Source: Gordonibacter sp. An230
GTDB lineage: Bacteria > Actinomycetota > Coriobacteriia > Coriobacteriales > Eggerthellaceae
Assembly: GCF_002159915.1 (NCBI RefSeq)
Contig: NZ_NFJP01000008.1
Span: 1 to 64,000 of the forward strand
Direction: 5' to 3'
DNA: 64,000 nt
The number at the start of each line of letters is the position of its first letter. Position 1 is the first letter of the stretch. The position numbers were made by a program, and so were the translations under genes. The notes under the pieces were generated by a model, which worked only from the letters and a program-made list of their open reading frames with translations, made no database searches and was not told the origin of the DNA. Positions 26,865 through 34,295 of the stretch are shown here, in pieces.

Positions 26865-27542
26865 ATGATTTCCATTCCGTACCTCATCTGCTCCATCTTG
26901 AGCTTCGTTCCTGCCATCGTACTGCACGAGGCGGCTCATGGGTTCGCGGCATGGCGGCTTGGCGATCCTACGGCGAAGCGCGCGGGGCGATTGTCGATGA
27001 ACCCCCTCAAGCATATCGACCCCTTCGGCACGGTGATCATGCCGTTTCTTCTTATGGCTATGAACATGCCTGCGTTCGGATACGCAAAGCCGGTGCCCTA
27101 CAACCCGGCGTACTTCAAGGATCCGCGCAAAGGCGATCTCATTGTGGGCCTCGCAGGCCCTGCGGCCAACCTTGCGCTCGCCGTTTTGGGCGCAGCCGTG
27201 CATGCGATCGTCTCATGGACGATGCCCGCATACCTGCTCGTTGAAAACGATCTGCTTTACTATGCCATCGTGCTGTTCCTTCCCCTGTTCTCGCTCATAA
27301 ACCTCTACCTTGCCTTCTTCAACCTGCTGCCCGTTCCGCCGCTTGACGGCTCGTCCATCTTCGCGTTCTTCCTGCCGGCGAAGTATCTGCCGAAGTACTA
27401 CAAGGTGCAGCGCTATGCGATGCCGGTGTTCCTCGTCGCGGTCGTCCTCGTGCCTTATGTGCTGCGCGTGAATCCCGTCGGCGTCTATCTAGACGTCACG
27501 GCGGACAACGTGTTCGACCTCCTGTTCTCCTTCGGTGGGTAG
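26865..27542 (+). CDS. M50-family (site-2) membrane metalloprotease
   Basis: 225 residues, about five membrane helices. Zinc motif HEAAH (HExxH) in VPAIVLHEAAHGFAAWRLGDPTAKRAGR near residue 20, followed by the NPLKHIDPFGT segment and the third-ligand motif NLLPVPPLDGS near 150. This is the small site-2 protease subgroup (YwhC-like) without a PDZ domain. The start ATG at 26865 lacks a Shine-Dalgarno site. The gene runs directly into scpA, whose GTG start is 14 bases beyond its stop. Confidence 0.9.
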   Translation: MISIPYLICSILSFVPAIVLHEAAHGFAAWRLGDPTAKRAGRLSMNPLKHIDPFGTVIMPFLLMAMNMPAFGYAKPVPYNPAYFKDPRKGDLIVGLAGPAANLALAVLGAAVHAIVSWTMPAYLLVENDLLYYAIVLFLPLFSLINLYLAFFNLLPVPPLDGSSIFAFFLPAKYLPKYYKVQRYAMPVFLVAVVLVPYVLRVNPVGVYLDVTADNVFDLLFSFGG

Positions 27543-27555
27543 AAGAGGCGAATCC

Positions 27556-28347
27556 GTGTCCTACAAGGTTCGCATAGACAGCTTCGAGGGTCCGTTCGAT
27601 CTTCTGCTTCATCTGGTCAGCCGTCAGAAAGTCGATATCGGGGCCATCTCGATCACTCAGATCGCCGACCAGTACCTCGCCGAGGTGGAGCGCATGGACA
27701 GCCTCGACCTCGATGTGGCAAGCGACTTTCTGCTGGTGGCTTCGACATTGCTTGAGATAAAGGCCGAGAGCTTGTTGCCTCGCGACCGCGATGCGACGAC
27801 CGACGAGCTAGAGGAGCTGGCGCCCAGCGAGGCGCGCGATCTGCTCGTTGAACGGTTGCTGTCCTACAAACAATACAAAAACGCAGCTGCCGCGCTGCAC
27901 GCGCGCTTCGTGAGCGAGGGGCGCATGCATTCGCGCCCGTTCGGCCCCGATGCGTGCTTTCTGAATCTCATGCCGGACTATTTGAAGGACGTCACGCTCG
28001 AAGGCTTGGCGCTTCTCGCGGCTCGCGCTCTCGCGCGTCGAGACGTGTTTCTGCTGGAATCCGAGCATATAGCGGCCAAGCCGATTCCGGTAGAGGTTCA
28101 CGTGCGCGCCATACACCAGCGCATCCGGAACAAGAAGAGGCTGCGTTTTTCCGAGCTCGTCGACAAGCGCACGCCCGTGCCGGTGGTGGTGGTGACGTTC
28201 CTCGCCATCCTGGAGCTGTATAAACGGGCGATGGTGAGGATTGAGCAGTCGGAGCTGTTCGGCGACATCGACATACGCTATATCGAGGGGTCGGGTGAGC
28301 TTCTGCTCGATGGTGATGACGCCCTCACGTCGGTCGAGGAGGGGTAG
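27556..28347 (+). CDS. scpA: Segregation and condensation protein A
   Basis: Kleisin subunit of the SMC-ScpAB condensin. 263 residues from GTG at 27556 with AGAGG upstream. Opens VSYKVRIDSFEGPFDLLLHLVSRQKVDI, the kleisin N-terminal helix; DLDVASDFLLVASTLLEIKAESLLP is the second conserved block; the C-terminal winged helix includes RFSELVDKRTPVPVVVVTFLAILELYKR. Followed by scpB after 3 bases. Confidence 0.95.
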   Translation: MSYKVRIDSFEGPFDLLLHLVSRQKVDIGAISITQIADQYLAEVERMDSLDLDVASDFLLVASTLLEIKAESLLPRDRDATTDELEELAPSEARDLLVERLLSYKQYKNAAAALHARFVSEGRMHSRPFGPDACFLNLMPDYLKDVTLEGLALLAARALARRDVFLLESEHIAAKPIPVEVHVRAIHQRIRNKKRLRFSELVDKRTPVPVVVVTFLAILELYKRAMVRIEQSELFGDIDIRYIEGSGELLLDGDDALTSVEEG

Positions 28348-28350
28348 GTC

Positions 28351-29166
28351 ATGTTCCAGGGATTGCAGGACGGTCAGTTGAAAGGGGCGCTTGAGGCGCT
28401 GCTGTTCGTCACAGACGAGCCGGTGGGCACTATCGCGCTGGCCGATATGCTGGAGGTGGAGCCTGCCGAAGCCGAGCGCGCGCTCGTCGAGCTGCGCGCG
28501 CAGTTGGCCGAAGAGGGTCGCGGTGTCCAGCTGCGCGAAGTGGCGGGGGGCTGGCGTCTGTACACGCATCCTGCCTTTCACGAGCTTATCGAGCGCTACG
28601 TTCTTTCGTGGGACACGCGCAAGCTTTCGCATGCGGCCATGGAGACGCTCGCCGTCGTGGCGTACCTTCAGCCCGTCACACGTTCGGGTGTGGCGGGCGT
28701 GCGCGGCGTGAATTCGGACAGCTCCATCAACTCGCTTGTGGAGAAGGGCCTCGTGCGCGAGGCGGGTACGGCTGATGCGCCGGGCAACCCGACGCTCTAC
28801 GCCACCACGCGCGCGTTTCTGGAGAAGTTCGGTTTGCGTTCGACGGCCGATCTGCCCGATCTCGACCAATTCGCGCCAGACGACGACACGCGCGCCTTCA
28901 TCCGGGAGCGCCTTTCCGCTACTCGTGAGGAGGTGCGCATCGCTGAAGGGGCTTTTGCGGATGGAGAGCCCGATCAGGATGACCCGCTGGGCGGAGCGGA
29001 GTTGGACTTCGATGACGAAGCGGTGGTCGAAGGCGCGCGGACCGCGCATGAGGATGCGGCGGCCCGAGCTGCCCAGCAGATGCTTGCCGACGCCATGGCG
29101 AGCGGGTTCGGTCTGGTGGAAAAGATCGATTTCGATGACTTGACCTTCGAGACAGACGACGAGTGA
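28351..29166 (+). CDS. scpB: Segregation and condensation protein B
   Basis: Partner of ScpA in the bacterial condensin. 271 residues. Two winged-helix domains: LKGALEALLFVTDEPVGTIALADML at the start, and KLSHAAMETLAVVAYLQPVTRSGVAGVRGVNSDSSINSLVEKGLV in the second. An acidic C-terminal tail of about 90 residues is longer than usual for the family and is probably disordered. Start ATG directly after the scpA stop. Confidence 0.95.
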   Translation: MFQGLQDGQLKGALEALLFVTDEPVGTIALADMLEVEPAEAERALVELRAQLAEEGRGVQLREVAGGWRLYTHPAFHELIERYVLSWDTRKLSHAAMETLAVVAYLQPVTRSGVAGVRGVNSDSSINSLVEKGLVREAGTADAPGNPTLYATTRAFLEKFGLRSTADLPDLDQFAPDDDTRAFIRERLSATREEVRIAEGAFADGEPDQDDPLGGAELDFDDEAVVEGARTAHEDAAARAAQQMLADAMASGFGLVEKIDFDDLTFETDDE

Positions 29167-29312
29167 CCCCTTCGCCGCTTTGTCGAGCTGCAGGACGTGT
29201 CGACGCTGCGGCCCCTTCCGCGTTTCCCGGTCGCTTTGCGGTTCGGTCCGCTTTTGCGCGAATCGAGCCCTTATGAGGCTTTGCGCTAGTTCTTGACGAT
29301 TTTGGAGGAGCT

Positions 29313-30191
29313 GTGAGTCAGGAAAACGAAACGGGCCGCATCGTCCCCATGCGGTTGCAGAAGTTTCTCGCACGTGCCGGCGCGGCGAGTCGACGGGGGT
29401 CGGAGAACCTTATGACGGCAGGCCGTGTCACCGTGAACGGGAACGTGGTCACCGAGCTTGGCAGCAAGGTCGATCCGCTCGTGGACGAAGTTGCCGTCGA
29501 CGGCAAAGTGGTGCGGCTTGCGGACGGACCCGTTACGATCATGCTGCACAAGCCTGCCGGCTACGTGACCACGATGTCCGATCCTCAAGGCCGTCCGACT
29601 GTGGCCGAACTCGTGCCCGTTTCCGCGCATCCGGGGCTGTTCCCGGTAGGTCGGCTCGACGCGGACACGACGGGGCTGCTTTTGTTCTCCACCGACGGGG
29701 AGCTGGGTAACGGCCTTCTGCATCCGAGGCGCCATGTGGTCAAGCGCTATCTTGCTTGCGTGGAGGGACGGCCTTCGGAGCGCGAGCTCGAGCTGCTGCG
29801 TCAAGGAGTCGAGCTCGACGACGGTCCTTCCCAGCCTGCAGAAGCGAGCGTGCTTGAAGGCGCGGACGCGCGTCGCGCCATGCGGGTGCTCGACGTTCCC
29901 CCTGTCGTCGCGCCCAACGCTTCGCGCGAGCGCGCCGATGCGCTCCGTAGGCGCGCTCGCGAGCGCGCCTACGTGCGCATCTGCGTGCACGAAGGCAGGA
30001 AACGACAGGTGAAGCGCATGCTCGCAGCCGTCGGGCATCCGGTGGTGGCGCTTCACCGAGATTCTTTCGGACCGCTTGATCTGGGGGATCTCCCTCGAGG
30101 CGCGTGGAGGGCGCTCTCGGAGCGAGAGGTGGCCGCGCTGCATGCGGCCACCTCTCGCGCGAACCTTGACGAGAGGGGGGCTCTCCCCTAG
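29313..30191 (+). CDS. rluB: 23S rRNA pseudouridine synthase (RluB/RsuA family)
   Basis: 292 residues from GTG at 29313 with TTGGAGGA upstream. An N-terminal S4 RNA-binding domain (MRLQKFLARAGAASRRGSENLMTAGRVTVNGNVV) is followed by the catalytic domain with Asp in VGRLDADTTGLLLFSTDGEL, and CVHEGRKRQVKRMLAAVGHPVVALHR near the end. RluB (U2605 of 23S rRNA) is the usual actinobacterial member, but RsuA-type specificity cannot be excluded. Its stop overlaps the end of the convergent phosphonate operon by 4 bases. Confidence 0.92.
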   Translation: MSQENETGRIVPMRLQKFLARAGAASRRGSENLMTAGRVTVNGNVVTELGSKVDPLVDEVAVDGKVVRLADGPVTIMLHKPAGYVTTMSDPQGRPTVAELVPVSAHPGLFPVGRLDADTTGLLLFSTDGELGNGLLHPRRHVVKRYLACVEGRPSERELELLRQGVELDDGPSQPAEASVLEGADARRAMRVLDVPPVVAPNASRERADALRRRARERAYVRICVHEGRKRQVKRMLAAVGHPVVALHRDSFGPLDLGDLPRGAWRALSEREVAALHAATSRANLDERGALP

Positions 30192-32275
30192 GCCTGGTCG
30201 CTGTCGCCCGCCGGAGCCCAGGATCGCCCTGTGGCCTGCCAGCTCTTCGGGTCGTCAGCGTCGCCGACGACCGTGTACTCCAAGATGATCTCCGTTTCTT
30301 CGCGGACGATCATGGGGTACGATTTCCTGTCGACGGAGGCCGGACGCTCTCCGAACAGAGGCATTCCCCGTTGGTCGCCGTTTCCTCCTGCAGCTTCGAG
30401 GATCGTTGCCGAGATGTCCTGATGGGAGACGGGGTCGGACGACGTTGCAAGGGGGGAGTGCTCGCTGCCGGCTGTTGCCGGTTTTGCGAGCAGAATGGGA
30501 ACGGCGGGGTTGGGGCGCTCGTTCGGAGGAAGGACGTCGCTCACGAGCCCGTGATCGGCCGTGACGATGATGGTGGTGCTGTCGTACGCCCCGAGCTCTT
30601 TCAGCTGGCGCAGGTACTCGGAGACGATCTCGAGGGAGCCGAGGGCCTGCGTTGGCTCGTCCGTCTCGTCGTCCGTCCTTTGAGCGGCTTTGTCGAGGTG
30701 GTAGGGCCAATGGGCTCCGTGCAGATGAATGAAGCGGAACGACTTCTTTTCGGCGTCGAGGGAAAGGCCCGTTTCCTGCAGGGTCCGGTAGTAGGCGTAG
30801 TCGTCCGTCAGGTACGGCCCCGTGCTGCCGTGCAAGACGGAGCGGTTCACCTCGTCCGCATACGTTTGCTCGTAAAGCGAGCTTTTGAACGCGAGGGGCA
30901 ATACGCGGTAGAGCCCCAGGTTGGTAAGGGAGCGCACGGTTCCCGCCCAGTCGACGGACACCTCCTGCTCGTTTACGGGTCGGAGGTTGTCCGCTTTTGA
31001 GCCGATGCTCTCCAGGTGGGTTTGGAGGGAAGCGGAGTACACGCCTGTGGAGAACCCTTGCTCTTGAAGCTCGTCGAGCAGGTTTCGTTGCGCGAAGTTC
31101 TCGCTGATCTGCTGATACGACCATGACTGACTGTCGAGGTCGAGAAAGGGCCGTCCCATAAGGAGGCTCGGGATGGCGGTGCGCGTATGGCTTGCGAGCT
31201 GCGAGACGTTGTCGAAGCGCGTGAAGCCGGAGAATTCGGCCAAGGTTTCGGGCGCGAGGGCTTGGTCGTATGCGTTGTCGAGGATGTTGTCGTCGAACAT
31301 GTCGAGCACGAACACCACGATGTCGCCTTCGCCCGAGAGCGTGTAGAGGCCGTCGGTGGTCAGGTAAGGCCTTTCGGACGAGCTGCCAGCCTCGGGAAGG
31401 GAGACGAGGGTGCCCGCCAAGCCCACCGTCTGCGCGAGAACGAGCGCGAAGGCGGTGAGGGTGGTGATGGGCGCGAATTTGGAGCGGAATCGCAAGAAGA
31501 AGAGCAGCAGCAGGGCGAATGGGGCAAGGTAGAGAGACGCGTCGAATACAAAGAGCAACCACGGATAATCCGAGAAGTCCATCTCTCCCCTTGAGGGAAA
31601 GGCGAGAAATCCCAATTGGGACATGGCGAAGTACGACGACAGGATCGCGCTGGACACGATGGCGAGCGCGATCCAATAGGCCTTTCCCCGCAGAAGCGAG
31701 AGGGCGAGCGAGAGGGCGACGGACACGGTCAGGGCGAAAGCGGCCAGCACGGGCAGCGCGTCTGTCGGAAGGAAAAGGAATTCGTTAGGGTTCTTGGCGA
31801 CGATCTCGAGCGGCGTCGAGACGCACACGGTGAGCGCTGCGAGCAAGAGGGGGGCGAGCATGCCGAGAAAACGACCGCGCCAGGGGATTGGCTGCAGCGG
31901 AACCGGGGACCGGAGCCGTTTTGCGTCCTTTCGGGCGTCTTGGTCGGCTTGCAGGAGCGTTTCGTTCCCTTCCGGATCGTCGCGGTCGACGAAGCGCACC
32001 GGAGGCTCGGCTTGCTTGCGGGTCGCCTCGCTCAGTCCGAGCACTCCCAGAAGCCGCTTGCGCGTTGCGCGCCATGCCGTGCCGACGACGGCGGAAAGGG
32101 CGACGGCGGCCCCTGCGACGGCTTGCACCGTGTAGCTTGCGACCGACGGGTCGATGTAGGCGTATGCCGGCTGAGTCCATGCGAGGGAAAGCGCAGAGGA
32201 CGCGAGGAGGAGAAAGACCGCATCCACCGCGAGTACGGCAAGCGGGAGGCGCTGCTGGTTTCTGACCGTCCTCAT
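30188..32275 (-). CDS. LTA-synthase-like sulfatase-fold membrane protein (second cistron)
   Basis: 695 residues from ATG at 32275, whose upstream G-run can serve as a ribosome site. It begins with a hydrophobic segment ending PAYA, then YIDPSVASYTVQAVAG, a motif often seen at the head of surface-polymer proteins. Membrane helices follow at about 138-155, 175-220 and 240-290. The extracellular alkaline-phosphatase/sulfatase fold starts at DIVVFVLDMFDD (Asp325), has the nucleophile-type motif SHTRTAIPSLLMG (Thr366) and later TADHG. Such enzymes (LtaS, EptA-like) move phospho-head-groups outside the membrane. In this sequence it is in frame with the upstream gene, so it may be made as a fusion. 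Confidence 0.7.
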   Translation of the reverse strand: MRTVRNQQRLPLAVLAVDAVFLLLASSALSLAWTQPAYAYIDPSVASYTVQAVAGAAVALSAVVGTAWRATRKRLLGVLGLSEATRKQAEPPVRFVDRDDPEGNETLLQADQDARKDAKRLRSPVPLQPIPWRGRFLGMLAPLLLAALTVCVSTPLEIVAKNPNEFLFLPTDALPVLAAFALTVSVALSLALSLLRGKAYWIALAIVSSAILSSYFAMSQLGFLAFPSRGEMDFSDYPWLLFVFDASLYLAPFALLLLFFLRFRSKFAPITTLTAFALVLAQTVGLAGTLVSLPEAGSSSERPYLTTDGLYTLSGEGDIVVFVLDMFDDNILDNAYDQALAPETLAEFSGFTRFDNVSQLASHTRTAIPSLLMGRPFLDLDSQSWSYQQISENFAQRNLLDELQEQGFSTGVYSASLQTHLESIGSKADNLRPVNEQEVSVDWAGTVRSLTNLGLYRVLPLAFKSSLYEQTYADEVNRSVLHGSTGPYLTDDYAYYRTLQETGLSLDAEKKSFRFIHLHGAHWPYHLDKAAQRTDDETDEPTQALGSLEIVSEYLRQLKELGAYDSTTIIVTADHGLVSDVLPPNERPNPAVPILLAKPATAGSEHSPLATSSDPVSHQDISATILEAAGGNGDQRGMPLFGERPASVDRKSYPMIVREETEIILEYTVVGDADDPKSWQATGRSWAPAGDSDQA

Positions 32276-34192
32276 GCCGCACCCCCCCCCCTTCGGCGCA
32301 TGATCCTGCTTGGACAGGATGCGGTCGAGGACGTATGTTCCGGCGGCTTCTCCTCCCCGTCTTCCGTTGAAGAAGAAGTCGGCGCGTCTCGCTTCGATCC
32401 TTTTGGCCCACGATTCCGCGTCGTCGAGCATGCCTAGGGCGACGGCTCCTGCGGTTCCGACGTCGTCGAGGGAAAGGACCCTTCCCGTCTCCTTCCTTAG
32501 GCTGATGTCGGTCGGGATGATCCCGTAGTCTTCCCAGCGAGGGTTTTTCGCCTTCATGGGCGTGTCGATGAAGAGGGAGGGCCTGAGGGTTGAGAAGGAG
32601 AATTCGTAGGCTATGGAGGACCAGTCGGTGACGAGCAGGTCCGCCTCCCCCAACCCTTGATCGTCCGCCTTGAACCCGTCTTCGAACTCGAGATGCTCGG
32701 GGAAACGCTCTCGGCATTGCGCGACGAGGGCGTCCCAGCGCGCGGCGTTTCTTTTGGTGTATTCGGGATGGGGCCGGACGATCGTGCGAAAGCCCGCTTC
32801 GATCAGCGACTCGACGACTTCGACGGCGCACAGATCCAGGATGCAGTCGTCTTGCCAGGAGGGGGCGAGGAGAGCGGTCGGACGGCGGTTCGGCGACGAC
32901 TTCGCGCCTCCGAGGGCTGCGCATGATTCGATTTGGCGATCAATCAGATCGTATCCGCAGGCGACGAGCTCTTTCTTCGGAAGTTCGCGCAGCTCCTCCT
33001 CGCGTCTCAGCTCCTCGATCTGATGAGGTCCGACGCATAGCACGGCGTCGTAATGGTCGAACGATCCCTCCGCCGACACCATGTGCATGCTCGTTGCGTG
33101 GTGCGGGAAAAGGATGTACTCGGCGTCCTTGCGGACAAGGGAGCGTTTGAGGTGATGCTTTCCAAGCTCGTAGAGCGTGAGGGCCACCACGTCCGCGTCG
33201 AGCTTCATCATGAGCGTTATGAGCTTCCTCTCGCCTATATAGTAGGGGATGACGCGGGGGCGCTGCTTCGCAAGCTCGAATACGCGGTCATCGGGGTCGC
33301 TCGTGATGTAGTGGATGCGGACGGTCGAATTGTCGAGGAGCCATTCGATCGCCCCCTGGAAGTACTTGTAGAACCCGTCGCGCTCCGAGTAGAACACGAC
33401 GTGCTTTCCCTCCACGCGGAAGAACCTCTCGTAATCGGCCTTTTCCCTGCGTGCAAGTTCGAGGCTTCTCTTGCGGGAATCGGAGGTCCTTCCCACCGAT
33501 TCCAACAGGGCGATCTCCTTCTTGCTTTCCTCGAGGTCGTCGCGGTCGATGGTTTTTCGAGGATCCATCACGATGTTGCAAAGCATTTGGACGACGATGG
33601 AAAGGAGGTTCGAGCAAATCCAGTAGAACGCAAGCCCTGCGGGGACGAAGATGCCGAGCGCGAAGGAGATGGCGACAGACGAGCCGTTGGCGACGAGCTG
33701 GCTGCGCTTTCCCTGCTCTCGTTGGAGGGGGTTGATGCGGTTCTGGGAGTATCCGAGCGCGACCGCCGAGAGCGCGGCGAGGGGCGGCATGATCCATGAT
33801 CCTCCGCCATCGCGCATGGGTATGGACCCCCAGAATCCCAGATCGTCTTGGGCGGCGATGGAGTTCACGGCGCCCACTGCGACGAGCAGGACGGCGATCT
33901 GCGCGGCGAACGGCGCCAAGGAGAGGAGAGGGTGGTAGTGGTTTTGCCTGTACAGCTCGAGCTGCTTTTCCGAAATGGCCTCGCCATCCCCGAAATGGCG
34001 AGCCTTGATGCGATTGATCTGAGGCATGAGGCGCACCATGGCGATGCTGTTCGCATGGCTCCACAAGGAGAGGGGGAACAGGATGATTTTGGCGGCGACG
34101 GCGAGGGCGAGCAGAACCACCCACCATACGCCGACAAGATCGTAACAGGCCCGCATGGCGGCAGCGAGCGCTTCGGATAGAGGAAAGCCCAT
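30188..34192 (-). CDS. YidC-like/TagF-like protein read through into an LTA-synthase-like domain
   Basis: As sequenced, one open frame of 1334 residues from ATG at 34192 (AAAGGAG 6 bases upstream). Residues ~15-225 are a YidC/Oxa1 insertase-like membrane domain (VWWVVLLALAVAAKIILFPLS, SIAMVRLMPQINRIKARH, LAFYWICSNLLSIVVQM). Residues ~270-615 are a CDP-glycerol glycerophosphotransferase (TagB/TagF) fold (VVFYSERDGFYKY, APSWQDDCILDL, VRPHPEYTKRN, TDWSSIAYEFSFSTLRPSLF). Residues from 640 are the sulfatase-fold protein listed separately. The join at residue ~635 is encoded by ten G. With nine G the first protein would stop at a TGA overlapping the next ATG, so this may be two genes. Last part of the phosphonate operon; probably attaches activated phosphonate to a surface polymer. 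Confidence 0.7.
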   Translation of the reverse strand: MGFPLSEALAAAMRACYDLVGVWWVVLLALAVAAKIILFPLSLWSHANSIAMVRLMPQINRIKARHFGDGEAISEKQLELYRQNHYHPLLSLAPFAAQIAVLLVAVGAVNSIAAQDDLGFWGSIPMRDGGGSWIMPPLAALSAVALGYSQNRINPLQREQGKRSQLVANGSSVAISFALGIFVPAGLAFYWICSNLLSIVVQMLCNIVMDPRKTIDRDDLEESKKEIALLESVGRTSDSRKRSLELARREKADYERFFRVEGKHVVFYSERDGFYKYFQGAIEWLLDNSTVRIHYITSDPDDRVFELAKQRPRVIPYYIGERKLITLMMKLDADVVALTLYELGKHHLKRSLVRKDAEYILFPHHATSMHMVSAEGSFDHYDAVLCVGPHQIEELRREEELRELPKKELVACGYDLIDRQIESCAALGGAKSSPNRRPTALLAPSWQDDCILDLCAVEVVESLIEAGFRTIVRPHPEYTKRNAARWDALVAQCRERFPEHLEFEDGFKADDQGLGEADLLVTDWSSIAYEFSFSTLRPSLFIDTPMKAKNPRWEDYGIIPTDISLRKETGRVLSLDDVGTAGAVALGMLDDAESWAKRIEARRADFFFNGRRGGEAAGTYVLDRILSKQDHAPKGGGCGMRTVRNQQRLPLAVLAVDAVFLLLASSALSLAWTQPAYAYIDPSVASYTVQAVAGAAVALSAVVGTAWRATRKRLLGVLGLSEATRKQAEPPVRFVDRDDPEGNETLLQADQDARKDAKRLRSPVPLQPIPWRGRFLGMLAPLLLAALTVCVSTPLEIVAKNPNEFLFLPTDALPVLAAFALTVSVALSLALSLLRGKAYWIALAIVSSAILSSYFAMSQLGFLAFPSRGEMDFSDYPWLLFVFDASLYLAPFALLLLFFLRFRSKFAPITTLTAFALVLAQTVGLAGTLVSLPEAGSSSERPYLTTDGLYTLSGEGDIVVFVLDMFDDNILDNAYDQALAPETLAEFSGFTRFDNVSQLASHTRTAIPSLLMGRPFLDLDSQSWSYQQISENFAQRNLLDELQEQGFSTGVYSASLQTHLESIGSKADNLRPVNEQEVSVDWAGTVRSLTNLGLYRVLPLAFKSSLYEQTYADEVNRSVLHGSTGPYLTDDYAYYRTLQETGLSLDAEKKSFRFIHLHGAHWPYHLDKAAQRTDDETDEPTQALGSLEIVSEYLRQLKELGAYDSTTIIVTADHGLVSDVLPPNERPNPAVPILLAKPATAGSEHSPLATSSDPVSHQDISATILEAAGGNGDQRGMPLFGERPASVDRKSYPMIVREETEIILEYTVVGDADDPKSWQATGRSWAPAGDSDQA
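32282..32291. repeat. Ten-base C/G homopolymer at a gene junction
   Basis: Ten C on the plus strand (ten G in the coding sense), 6 bases before the second-cistron ATG. Ten G gives KGGGCGMR and a fusion. Nine G gives a TGA that overlaps the ATG as ATGA. Eleven G leads into a long out-of-frame extension. Confidence 0.85.
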
Positions 34193-34295
34193 GAGTTGCT
34201 CCTTTAGGGACGAACGGGGGTCGATCGGTCTTGCGTTTCGGTACGGTCTTGGGAAGCGTGCGCGGACGCTCGTCCCGCGCGGTCGGTCTCTTCGG

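Noticed and set aside
27808-29373. Long frame antisense to scpA and scpB
   Set aside because: Both sense genes are recognisable and the antisense translation has no family features.
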